From contig QKPN01000019.1 of assembly GCA_003258405.1 (NCBI GenBank), positions 20,500-84,499 of the forward strand: a stretch of 64,000 nt of DNA, written 5' to 3'. The translations under genes and the position numbers were made by a program. Below, piece by piece: positions 17,440 to 25,737 of the stretch. Positions within the stretch are counted from its first letter, which is position 1. Each line of letters starts with the position of its first letter. The stretch comes from Rhodobacteraceae bacterium DSL-40 (lineage in GTDB: Bacteria; Pseudomonadota; Alphaproteobacteria; Rhodobacterales; Rhodobacteraceae). The notes under the pieces are model-generated. The model was not told the origin of the DNA, did not search any database, and saw only the letters and a list, made by a program, of their open reading frames with translations.

Positions 17440-18224
17440 TGTGCCGCTCCTGTGTTGAAGGCTTCGGGCAGTTCCTGGGTGAGGCGGGTCAGGGCGCCGG
17501 CATCGACCTTTTCGGCCCCGTCGGGAATGGTCACCGCGAGGGCTGCATCCGTGGCGCTGTCGGTCCAGTTGCGGACGACGACGGTGTATTCCGGCTGCTG
17601 CGCGACGGTGCGGGCGGCGATGCTGTAGCGGCAGGGATGGGGCGCGTCGCCCTGGGCGATCCAGAGCTGGATGTCGAGCTCGTCGCTGCGGAGCGCGATG
17701 TGATCGCATTCCTGCCCGCCGATCACCCCGGAGCCCAGATCCTTCACGTCCGTTACGCCTTCGAGGAGGATCGCGGCGGGGTCGGTTTCCAGCAGGTCGG
17801 CGGCGGGGAGCACCACGCCCTGGTCGCTGCGCAGGGTCTCGATCATCGCCTCGATCGCGCCCTCGGCCGGGATCTCGGTGTAGACGCCGGCATTGTGGCC
17901 GATGAGGGTCACGGTCTGGCCGTCATAGCCCAGTTCGATGTCGGCGAACCCGCCCTTGCGGGTGGCGTGCAGCTTGTCCGGGCGGGCGACGGCGACGGTG
18001 CCGGAGCTCGCGAGGCCGATCTTCTGGTCCTCGGTGGTCACGACCTCGAGGATCGAGTCGAAGTCGAAGGCGAAGCTCTGCTGGGCGGTCATGTAGTCGG
18101 ACATCGCGGCGAGGATGTTGCGCGCATCCGTCTCGTCCGCCGCGCCGGGCCCGGCCATCACGCCCAGCGCAAGCGTGCCGGCGAGGGCTGTCAGGCTTTT
18201 GCGGTGCCAGGTGGTTTTCAGCAT
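17436..18224 (-). CDS. DUF2092 family exported protein
   Basis: A 262-residue protein with a signal peptide (LTALAGTLALGVMAGPGAA) and a DUF2092 domain, a LolA-like half-barrel fold by family knowledge: MTAQQSFAFDFDSILEV, RPDKLHATRKGG, ELGYDGQTVTL and QECDHIALRSDELDIQLWI are the recurring blocks. LolA-like folds bind lipids or hydrophobic ligands in the periplasm, but the role of DUF2092 is unassigned. It begins at ATG 18224 and overlaps the following small gene by four bases. Confidence 0.85.
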   Translation of the reverse strand: MLKTTWHRKSLTALAGTLALGVMAGPGAADETDARNILAAMSDYMTAQQSFAFDFDSILEVVTTEDQKIGLASSGTVAVARPDKLHATRKGGFADIELGYDGQTVTLIGHNAGVYTEIPAEGAIEAMIETLRSDQGVVLPAADLLETDPAAILLEGVTDVKDLGSGVIGGQECDHIALRSDELDIQLWIAQGDAPHPCRYSIAARTVAQQPEYTVVVRNWTDSATDAALAVTIPDGAEKVDAGALTRLTQELPEAFNTGAAQ

Positions 18225-18420
18225 GTGACATCAGTCCTTTGGCTTGGGCCCCCAACCCTGTCAGGCGCGTCGGGGCTTATAGCGCTGCATAGACCAGCCA
18301 GAAAGCGACGGCTTACCTTTACGCGCCACTTTGTGCGGGCATTCTGCGCGCCGGCGCGTTTCGTGCGGATCCCGGGCCGGGGGAGGGGCGACGGGGGCGT
18401 CGCGGGGGGCGCGTGGCGGC

Positions 18421-19545
18421 TCAGCCCTCGAAGGCCAGCACGAGGAAGGCGAGGAAGATCAGGATGTGCACGACCCCCTGCAGCAGGTGCGTGCGCCCGC
18501 TCGAGAAGGTGATGACGCAGACCGCGAGCATGGTGCCGAGCAGCACCATGTCCTCGGCGGAGAGGCCGAGGGTGAGCTCGAGCCCGGCGACGGCGGAGAA
18601 GATCAGCATCACCGGCACGGTGAGGCCGATGGTCGCCAGCACCGAGCCGAGGAAGATGTTGACCGATTGCTGGAGCCGGTTGCGCAGCGCGGCCTTCACG
18701 CCGCCGATCGCCTCCGGGGTGGCGACGAGCACGGCCATGACGATGCCGCCGACGATCTGCGGGCCGTTGAGGGTCTCGATGATGTAGTCGATCGGGCGGG
18801 CGAGCTGCTCGACGAGAAAGACCACCGGCGACATGAAGGCGAGCAGGAGGAGCAGGTGCGGGAGCAGCGGCGGCTTGTGGCCCTCGACCTCGGAGAGCAG
18901 GTCCTCGCTCTCGGGCTGGGCGAAATAGGCGCGGTGGCGGCTGGTCTGGATCAGCAGGAAGGTCGCGAAACAGGCCGCGGCCATGCCGCCCACCATGATC
19001 TGCTGGGTGAGCGAGAGCGTCGGGCCCGCGGTGCTTGTGGTGACGTTCGGCAGCACGAGGCTGAAGATCGCGAGCGGCACGATCACGCCGAGATAGGCGT
19101 TGGCGCCCTGGAGGTTGAAGGTCTGCTCGCGGTGGCGGATCGCGCCGAGGAGCAGGGAGGTGCCGACCATGCCGCCGAGCACGATCATCACCACGGAGAA
19201 CAGCGTGTCGCGCACCAGCGTCGGGTTGTTGTCGCTGTGGAGCATCACCGCGGAGATGCTCATGACCTCGATCGCGGTGATCGAGAGGGTGAGGACGAGG
19301 GTGCCGAAGGGCTCGCCCAGCCGTTCGGAGAGGCATTCGGCATGGCGGACGACGCCGAGCGCGCAGCCGAGCACGACGGCGAAGAGCCAGACGAGCAGGA
19401 CGGTGAGCCAGAGCGGATTCGCGATGCCGCGGAAGAGCGCCTCGGGCCAGATCTCGAAGATGACGGAGGTGGCGATGCCGACGGCGAGGAACCACTCGCG
19501 CCGCACGATCGCGAGGCGGCCCGGGGCGCTGTCGCGGGGGGTCAT
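18421..19545 (-). CDS. ChaA-like cation/proton antiporter
   Basis: A 374-residue inner-membrane protein with about eleven hydrophobic segments and the two Na/Ca exchanger repeats: LSITAIEVMSISAVMLH in the first half and VLVATPEAIGGVKAALRNRL in the second, each with a conserved acidic residue that would bind cation. It matches ChaA-type calcium (or sodium)/proton exchangers. ATG 19545 follows GGGGAGGGC; the upstream in-frame extension is not family-like. It stands alone. Confidence 0.88.
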   Translation of the reverse strand: MTPRDSAPGRLAIVRREWFLAVGIATSVIFEIWPEALFRGIANPLWLTVLLVWLFAVVLGCALGVVRHAECLSERLGEPFGTLVLTLSITAIEVMSISAVMLHSDNNPTLVRDTLFSVVMIVLGGMVGTSLLLGAIRHREQTFNLQGANAYLGVIVPLAIFSLVLPNVTTSTAGPTLSLTQQIMVGGMAAACFATFLLIQTSRHRAYFAQPESEDLLSEVEGHKPPLLPHLLLLLAFMSPVVFLVEQLARPIDYIIETLNGPQIVGGIVMAVLVATPEAIGGVKAALRNRLQQSVNIFLGSVLATIGLTVPVMLIFSAVAGLELTLGLSAEDMVLLGTMLAVCVITFSSGRTHLLQGVVHILIFLAFLVLAFEG

Positions 19546-19963
19546 CGCGCGGCCCTCCCCGGTGCGGCCCGGAGGCGGGCGGAGATGGGCCTGGAGGGCG
19601 CGCGGCCCTGCGGCAGCGCGGCGGCGGTCGTTCCGGACATGGCGTCTTCCCTTGCGGTTTCGTTCCGGGCCGGATCCGGATGGCCCGCGACGGTCCCGAC
19701 CGCTCTGGCGCAAAACAGTTTAGGATTACTTGCGGACGGGCGGAAGCCGCCCCGGCAGGCGGCTTGCCGGCCGGGGCGGCGGGAAGGGATTCGTTAAGAC
19801 TTTTGGGTAAGTTCGCCTGATCGCGCGGAATCCTGCCGTAAACCCTGGTTTATGCGGGCCTGCATAAGCCTCCGGGCAATGGATGGGCCGGCATGCGGCG
19901 GGCTAGGCCGGCGACACGTTCCGGGCCGTTTGCCCCGGGCAAAACATACGGAGTCAGCACGAC
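19546..19963. other. Intergenic region with overlapping inverted repeats
   Basis: A 418-base gap between divergent genes. At 19839-19867 two inverted repeats overlap: TAAACC-CT-GGTTTA (19839-19852) and TTATGC-N6-GCATAA (19850-19867); they cannot both pair at once. They lie about 100 bases before the PepSY gene and could be an operator or a leader switch. Nothing else is recognisable. Confidence 0.45.
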
Positions 19964-20221
19964 ATGAAATCCTTTGCCTTTCTCGCCCTTCCCCTCGCCC
20001 TCGCCGCAGCGCCGGCCTTCGCGGGGCCGAAGTGCACGCTCGACGAGGGCCACATGCAGATGTGGCAGATCGCCAAGCCCTTCGAGGAAGCCGGCGGGGT
20101 CATCCGCCAGATGAAGGTGAGCGACAACTGCTACGAGATCTACGGCACCGAAGGCGACAAGAAGGTCGAGATCTACTACGACCCCAACACCGGGGAAGTT
20201 CTCGAGCGCGAGGATGACTGA
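19964..20221 (+). CDS. Exported PepSY-domain protein
   Basis: An 85-residue protein with a signal peptide (LALPLALAAAPAFA-GP) and a single PepSY-type domain: IRQMKVSDNCYEIYG and KKVEIYYDPNTGEVL. Two cysteines (GPKCTLD, DNCYEI) may pair in the periplasm. In other bacteria small PepSY proteins accompany cytochrome b561-type proteins. ATG 19964 follows CGGAG. Its stop overlaps the b561 gene start by eight bases. Confidence 0.88.
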   Translation: MKSFAFLALPLALAAAPAFAGPKCTLDEGHMQMWQIAKPFEEAGGVIRQMKVSDNCYEIYGTEGDKKVEIYYDPNTGEVLEREDD

Positions 20222-20762
20222 GGCAACGGGCCCCGTCGACGTGGACGGGGCGCAGGGCGTGCGGGTCTGGGACCCGCTCGTCCGGCTCTTCCACTGGGTG
20301 ACGGTGCTCTGTTTCACCGGCGCCTTCCTCTTCGAGAAGCCGCGCGATCTGCACGAGGCGCTGGGCTACACCGTCGCCGGCGCGCTCGCGATTCGGGTGA
20401 TCTGGGGCTTCATCGGCACCCGCCATGCCCGGTTCGGCGATTTCGTGCCGAAGCCCTCGACCTTCTTCGGCTATATCGGCGCAGCCCTTCGCGGCCGCGA
20501 AGGGCGCTATCTCGGGCACAATCCGGCGGGCGGCGCGATGGTCGTGGCCCTCATGGTGATGCTCGCGACGGTGACCCTCACCGGCTGGCTCCAGACCACG
20601 GATGCCTTCTGGGGCGTCGACTGGGTCGAGGAGGTTCACGAGGCCGCGGCGAACCTGACCCTCGGGCTTGTCTGCCTCCACATTGCCGGCGTAGTCTTGG
20701 AAAGCCTGCGCCACGGGGAAAATCTCGTGAAGGCAATGATCACGGGCGTGAAGCGCAGCTGA
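20214..20762 (+). CDS. Cytochrome b561-family membrane protein
   Basis: A 182-residue inner-membrane protein with four hydrophobic helices and the histidines typical of di-haem b561/Ni-Fe hydrogenase cytochrome b folds: WDPLVRLFHWVTVLCFTGAF, LHEALGYTVAGALAIRVIWG, and LVCLHIAGVVLESLRHGENL. It would carry electrons across the membrane; the partner is unknown, but the PepSY protein encoded just before it is the likely periplasmic partner. Confidence 0.9.
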   Translation: MTEATGPVDVDGAQGVRVWDPLVRLFHWVTVLCFTGAFLFEKPRDLHEALGYTVAGALAIRVIWGFIGTRHARFGDFVPKPSTFFGYIGAALRGREGRYLGHNPAGGAMVVALMVMLATVTLTGWLQTTDAFWGVDWVEEVHEAAANLTLGLVCLHIAGVVLESLRHGENLVKAMITGVKRS

Positions 20763-20784
20763 CTCCCGCCCGGCGGGAGACCAG

Positions 20785-21306
20785 ATGCCGCGCATCGCCC
20801 CTGACTTCCTGCTCCGTCATCGCGGCCTTGTGGCGGTGACGGCGATACAGGCGTTCTGTACGCTCTATTTCGCCATCGATGTGGCGTTCGAGCTGCCCGA
20901 GCTCTCGACCGAGCCGATGCATCCGCTGATCGAACTTCTCGTGGTGCTGGCCCTGCTGGGCGGCACCTGGCTCGGGCTGCGCGAGATCCGGCGCTTCCTG
21001 AGCGAGGCCGAGCGGCTCGAGCACAGCCTCATGGCGGCGCGGGGCGCCTTTCTCGATCTGCTCGACGAGCATTTCACGCGCTGGGCGCTGACGCCGGCCG
21101 AGCGCGATGTCGCGCTCCTCGCCATCAAGGGGCTCTCGATCGCCGAGATCGCGGCACTGCGAAACACCCGCGAGGGCACGGTCAAGGCGCAGTCGGCGGC
21201 GGTCTACCGCAAGGCCGGCGTGAGCGGGCGCGCCCAGCTTCTCAGCCTGTTTGTCGAGGACCTGATGGCCGGGCCGGTCGGCGGCGCGACGCGGAGTTCC
21301 GCGTAA
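20785..21306 (+). CDS. Membrane-anchored LuxR-type regulator
   Basis: A 173-residue protein with two predicted N-terminal transmembrane helices (LVAVTAIQAFCTLYFAIDVA and LIELLVVLALLGGTWLGL), a linker helix and a C-terminal LuxR/GerE helix-turn-helix (LTPAERDVALLAIKGLSIAE, then REGTVKAQSAAVYRKAG). No receiver or ligand domain is present. It lies 22 bases after the b561 gene with its own GGGAGA Shine-Dalgarno, so it probably belongs to the same operon and may report on that membrane redox pair. Direct membrane-to-DNA signalling is inference. Confidence 0.88.
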   Translation: MPRIAPDFLLRHRGLVAVTAIQAFCTLYFAIDVAFELPELSTEPMHPLIELLVVLALLGGTWLGLREIRRFLSEAERLEHSLMAARGAFLDLLDEHFTRWALTPAERDVALLAIKGLSIAEIAALRNTREGTVKAQSAAVYRKAGVSGRAQLLSLFVEDLMAGPVGGATRSSA

Positions 21307-21324
21307 AGCGGAATATGAAATGAG

Positions 21325-21364
21325 ACAAATTTTCTTTGTGTGTTGCACTGCGGTGGTCTAGGAA
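21325..21364 (+). promoter_or_regulatory. Possible pyc promoter with small palindrome
   Basis: ACAAA-TTTTC-TTTGT (21325-21339) is a short palindrome overlapping a weak promoter-like pair TTGTGT (21336-21341), 17 bases, TAGGAA (21359-21364), ahead of pyc. Low confidence. Confidence 0.25.
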
Positions 21365-21398
21365 AACGCGATGCGCAGGTGAGAGGGAACTGGGGCCC

Positions 21399-24300
21399 AT
21401 GCAAGAATTCAAGAAGATCCTCATCGCAAACCGCGGGGAGATTGCCATTCGTGTCATGCGGGCGGCAAACGAGATGGGCAAGAAGACTGTCGCGGTCTTT
21501 GCAGAAGAGGACAAGCTGTGTCTCCACCGGTTCAAGGCTGACGAAGCCTACCGGATCGGCGAGGGGATGGGGCCGGTTGCCGCCTATCTCTCGATCCCCG
21601 AGATCATCCGCGTGGCGAAGATGTCGGGCGCGGACGCGATCCATCCGGGCTACGGGCTCCTGAGCGAGAACCCGGACCTGGTGGATGCCTGCACCGAGGC
21701 GGGGATCACCTTCATCGGGCCCAAGGCCGACACGATGCGGATGCTCGGCGACAAGGCGAGCGCGCGGCGCGTGGCGATCAAGGCGGGTGTGCCGGTGGTG
21801 CCGGCGACGGAAGTGCTGCCCAACGACATGGCCGAGGTGCGCCGCATGGCGGACGAGGTCGGCTATCCCTTCATGCTCAAGGCCTCCTGGGGCGGCGGCG
21901 GCAGGGGCATGCGGCCGATCATGGGCCCCGACGAGCTCGAGGAGAAGGTGAAGGAAGGCCGGCGCGAGGCGCAGGCGGCCTTCGGCAACGGCGAGGGCTA
22001 TCTCGAGAAGCTGATTCTCAATGCGCGCCATGTCGAGGTGCAGATCCTCGGCGACAAGTTCGGCCAGCTCTACCATCTCTGGGAGCGTGACTGCTCGGTG
22101 CAGCGCCGCAACCAGAAGGTCGTGGAGCGCGCGCCCGCGCCCTATCTCAGCCAGGAGCAGCGGGAATACGTCTGTGCGCTGGCGCTCAAGATCTGCCAGG
22201 CGGCGAACTACGAATGCGCCGGCACGGTCGAGTTCCTCATGGACCGGGACTCGGGCAATTTCTACTTCATCGAGGTGAACCCGCGGGTGCAGGTCGAGCA
22301 CACGGTGACCGAAGAGATCACCGGGATCGACATCGTGCGGGCGCAGATCATGCTCGCCGAGGGCGCGACGATCGCCGAGGCGACGGGCGCGCCGAGCCAG
22401 GCCGACGTGACCTTCTCGGGCCATGCGCTCCAGTGCCGCATCACCACCGAGGACCCGCAGAACAACTTCATCCCCGACTACGGCCGCATCACCGCCTATC
22501 GGGGTGCCACCGGCATGGGGATCCGGCTCGACGGCGGCACGGCCTATTCCGGCGCGGTCATCACCCGCTACTACGACAGCCTGCTCGAGAAGGTGACGGC
22601 CTGGGCGCCGACGCCCGAGGCGGCGATCGCGCGCATGGACCGCGCGCTCCGCGAGTTCCGCATCCGCGGCGTCTCGACGAACATCGCCTTCGTCGAGAAC
22701 CTGCTGAAGCACCCGACCTTCCTCGACAACACCTACACCACGAAGTTCATCGACACGACGCCGGAGCTCTTCCACTTCTCCGCGCGGCGTGACCGGGCGA
22801 CGAAGATCCTCACCTATGTCGCCGACATCACGGTGAACGGGCATCCCGAGACCGCGGGCCGGGCGAAGCCGCCGGCCGCGCCGCGTCTGCCGCGCCCGCC
22901 GGTGGTGGGCCTCGATGCGGTGCCGGACGGCACGCGCCAGCTGCTGGAGCGGGACGGCGCCAAGGCGGTGGCCGACTGGATGCTCGAGCAGAAGCGCGTG
23001 CTCATCACCGACACGACGATGCGCGACGGGCACCAGAGCCTGCTTGCCACGCGCATGCGCTCCTTCGACATGATCAAGGCGGCGCCGGCCTATGCCACCA
23101 AGCTGCCGCAGCTCTTCTCGGTCGAGTGCTGGGGCGGTGCGACCTTTGACGTGGCCTACCGCTTCCTGCAGGAATGCCCCTGGCAGCGGCTGCGCGACCT
23201 GCGCAAGGCGATGCCGAACCTGATGACCCAGATGCTGCTCCGCGCCTCGAACGGGGTGGGTTACACCAACTATCCCGACAATGTGGTCGAGGCCTTCGTC
23301 GGTCAGGCGGCGTCCTCGGGGGTCGATGTCTTCCGCGTCTTCGACAGCCTCAACTGGGTCGAGAACATGCGGGTCGCGATGGATGCGGTGATCGCGAGCG
23401 GCAAGATCTGCGAGGGGACGATCTGCTACACCGGCGATCTCTTCGATCCGGACCGGGCGAAATACGACCTCAAGTATTATGTCGCGATGGGCAAGGAGCT
23501 GCGCGACGCCGGGGCGCATGTGCTGGGCCTGAAGGACATGGCCGGGCTGCTCAAGCCCGCCGCGGCGCGGGTGCTGGTCAAGACGCTCAAGGAGGAGATC
23601 GGGCTGCCGGTCCATCTCCACACCCATGACACCAGCGGGATCGCGGGCGCCACGCTCCTCGCGGCGGCCGAGGCGGGTGTCGATGCGGTGGATGCCGCGA
23701 TGGACAGCTTCTCGGGCAACACCTCGCAGCCGACGCTCGGCTCCATCGTCGAGGCGCTGCGCTTCACCGAGCGCGACACCGGGCTCGACATCGCCGCGAT
23801 CCGCGAGATCTCGGACTATTTCGAGGCGGTGCGCGGCCAGTATGCCGCCTTCGAGGCGGGGCTGCAGGCGCCGGCCTCCGAGGTCTATCTCCACGAGATG
23901 CCGGGCGGGCAGTTCACCAACCTCAAGGCGCAGGCCCGGTCCATGGGGCTGGAGGAGCGCTGGCACGAGGTTGCCGAGATGTATGCCGAGGTGAACCAGA
24001 TGTTCGGCGACATCGTGAAGGTGACGCCCTCCTCCAAGGTCGTGGGCGACATGGCGCTGATGATGGTGGCCCAGGGGCTCACCCGCGCGCAGGTCGAGGA
24101 TCCGGCCGTCGACGTGGCCTTCCCCGACAGCGTCGTGGACATGATGCGCGGCAATCTCGGCCAGCCGCCGGGCGGGTGGCCGAAGGCGCTGCAGGCCAAG
24201 ATCCTGAAGGGCGAGACGCCGCTCACCGTGCGGCCGGGCGCTGTGATGAAGCCCGCCGATCTCGACGCGCTCAAGGCCAAGCTCCGCGAGGAAGCGGGCG

Positions 24301-24848
24301 ATGTGGAGATCGACAACGAGGATTTCTGCGGATACCTGATGTATCCCAAGGTCTTCACCGATTACCTGCACCGCCACCAGGACTACGGCCCCGTCCGCAC
24401 CCTGCCGACGCCGGTCTTCTTCTACGGCATGGAGCCGGGGCAGCAGATCTCGGCCGAGATCGATCCGGGCAAGACGCTCGAGGTGCGGCTCTCGGCGGTG
24501 GGCGAGACCAACGAGGAGGGCGATGTGCGCGTCTTCTTCGAGCTCAACGGCCAGCCGCGCACCATCCGCGTGCCGAACCGCAAGGCCCAGGCCGCGGCGC
24601 CGAAGCGGCCGAAGGCCGATGTGGGCAATCCGGGCCATGTGGCCGCGCCGATGCCGGGGGTTGTCGCGAGCATCGCGGTCGAGCCGGGGCAGGCGGTGAA
24701 GCCGGGCGATCTCATCCTCGCCATCGAGGCGATGAAGATGGAGACCGGGCTCTATGCCGATCGCAAGGGCGTGGTGAAGGCGGTGCATGTCACGCCCGGC
24801 GCACAGGTCGAGGCGAAGGATCTGCTCGTCGAGCTTGCGGACGGCTAG
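21399..24848 (+). CDS. pyc: Pyruvate carboxylase
   Basis: A 1149-residue biotin enzyme that makes oxaloacetate from pyruvate, bicarbonate and ATP, replenishing the TCA cycle. Single-chain arrangement: biotin carboxylase (1 to about 455, starting KKILIANRGEIAIRVMRAA), carboxyltransferase (about 530-1000, TDTTMRDGHQSLLATRMR, LHTHDTSGIAGAT) and C-terminal biotin carrier domain with IEAMKMETG, where Lys1113 carries biotin. ATG 21399 has GAGGGAACTGGGG before it. Biotin would be attached by BirA, encoded at 56081-56878. A strong intrinsic terminator follows. Confidence 0.97.
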   Translation: MQEFKKILIANRGEIAIRVMRAANEMGKKTVAVFAEEDKLCLHRFKADEAYRIGEGMGPVAAYLSIPEIIRVAKMSGADAIHPGYGLLSENPDLVDACTEAGITFIGPKADTMRMLGDKASARRVAIKAGVPVVPATEVLPNDMAEVRRMADEVGYPFMLKASWGGGGRGMRPIMGPDELEEKVKEGRREAQAAFGNGEGYLEKLILNARHVEVQILGDKFGQLYHLWERDCSVQRRNQKVVERAPAPYLSQEQREYVCALALKICQAANYECAGTVEFLMDRDSGNFYFIEVNPRVQVEHTVTEEITGIDIVRAQIMLAEGATIAEATGAPSQADVTFSGHALQCRITTEDPQNNFIPDYGRITAYRGATGMGIRLDGGTAYSGAVITRYYDSLLEKVTAWAPTPEAAIARMDRALREFRIRGVSTNIAFVENLLKHPTFLDNTYTTKFIDTTPELFHFSARRDRATKILTYVADITVNGHPETAGRAKPPAAPRLPRPPVVGLDAVPDGTRQLLERDGAKAVADWMLEQKRVLITDTTMRDGHQSLLATRMRSFDMIKAAPAYATKLPQLFSVECWGGATFDVAYRFLQECPWQRLRDLRKAMPNLMTQMLLRASNGVGYTNYPDNVVEAFVGQAASSGVDVFRVFDSLNWVENMRVAMDAVIASGKICEGTICYTGDLFDPDRAKYDLKYYVAMGKELRDAGAHVLGLKDMAGLLKPAAARVLVKTLKEEIGLPVHLHTHDTSGIAGATLLAAAEAGVDAVDAAMDSFSGNTSQPTLGSIVEALRFTERDTGLDIAAIREISDYFEAVRGQYAAFEAGLQAPASEVYLHEMPGGQFTNLKAQARSMGLEERWHEVAEMYAEVNQMFGDIVKVTPSSKVVGDMALMMVAQGLTRAQVEDPAVDVAFPDSVVDMMRGNLGQPPGGWPKALQAKILKGETPLTVRPGAVMKPADLDALKAKLREEAGDVEIDNEDFCGYLMYPKVFTDYLHRHQDYGPVRTLPTPVFFYGMEPGQQISAEIDPGKTLEVRLSAVGETNEEGDVRVFFELNGQPRTIRVPNRKAQAAAPKRPKADVGNPGHVAAPMPGVVASIAVEPGQAVKPGDLILAIEAMKMETGLYADRKGVVKAVHVTPGAQVEAKDLLVELADG

Positions 24849-24893
24849 ACCGGACCGGGCGGCTGACCCGCTCAGGGCGCCGAAGTGACATCG

Positions 24894-24926
24894 CGGGTTC
24901 GGACCGTTTCGGTCCGGACCCGTTTT
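24894..24926 (+). terminator. Intrinsic terminator of pyc
   Basis: CGGGTTCGGACC pairs with GGTCCGGACCCG (one G-U) around GTTTC and is followed by TTTT. It lies 46 bases after the pyc stop, between convergent genes. Confidence 0.88.
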
Positions 24927-24948
24927 CGTTCCGGGACGGGGGGATGGC

Positions 24949-25554
24949 TCAGGCCGGCCCCCCGCCCGGGCCGCCGCTCTGCCGCTGGCGCTGCCGCGCC
25001 TGCCAGCGGCGGTGGGCGGCGGGATCGCGGATGCCGTTGCGCGGATCGGCCTGCCAGAGGCCGCGGCGTTCGCGCCGGGCCGCCTCTTCGTCGGGAACAT
25101 AGTCGAGATCCCAGCGCACGGTTGCTACCGCGTAGCCGTCGCGCACCATCCGGCGGGAGAGATCGGTCTCGCCCAGCCACACCCGCGCGACCGTTCGGCC
25201 GTGAATGTCGATGGTCACCGGCTCCACCCTGACCTGCCGGCCTCCGGCGAGGCGGATCAAGTGGCTTCTGGCAGGATAGCCGCCGCGCTGGCCGATTTCC
25301 GGGGCATCCATGCCGAAAAGGCGCACGCGGGCGCGGTTGACGCGGAGGGTGTCGCCATCGACGACCCAGGCCTTGCCGGAAAATGGCGCGGGACAGGGCG
25401 GCGGCGGGGCGGGGGCCTTCGGCTGCGCGGGCGTCTCGTGGATCTCAGCCCGCGGGCCCCTGCGGCGGCCGGGCCGGAGACGCCGGTGAAGAAGGACGGC
25501 GAGAGCCGCCGCCACGAGGATGAGCGTCAGAAGCAACTCGGGATCGTTGGACAT
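24949..25554 (-). CDS. Thermonuclease (SNase) family protein, membrane-anchored
   Basis: A 201-residue protein with one N-terminal transmembrane helix (LLLTLILVAAALAVLLH), a Pro-rich linker and a staphylococcal-nuclease domain: VVDGDTLRV, VRLFGMDAPEIGQ and GRTVARVWLGETDLSRRMV, then a basic Arg/Gln-rich tail. The domain keeps the usual Asp and Arg active-site positions, so a calcium-dependent nuclease facing the periplasm is likely. ATG 25554 is chosen; TTG 25560 in frame is an alternative. Confidence 0.85.
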   Translation of the reverse strand: MSNDPELLLTLILVAAALAVLLHRRLRPGRRRGPRAEIHETPAQPKAPAPPPPCPAPFSGKAWVVDGDTLRVNRARVRLFGMDAPEIGQRGGYPARSHLIRLAGGRQVRVEPVTIDIHGRTVARVWLGETDLSRRMVRDGYAVATVRWDLDYVPDEEAARRERRGLWQADPRNGIRDPAAHRRWQARQRQRQSGGPGGGPA

Positions 25555-25737
25555 GATCAAGGGCCCCCCAGCCCCTTGAGCCGGGAGCTTCGCGCCGATG
25601 TCTTGAGATTCGGTTGCGGCGGCGAAGCGGGAGGGACGATCTCCGCGTATCCCGCAGTTGTGATGTGCATCCGGCCATGTTGCGGTGCAGCATACGCGAG
25701 CCCCGCCGCATGCGGGGCGTTGGATTCAGGAGTGATC

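Noticed and set aside
21204..25100. 1298-codon minus-strand open frame opposite pyruvate carboxylase
   Set aside because: Antisense shadow caused by high third-position GC; no family motifs, and pyc is unmistakable on the other strand.
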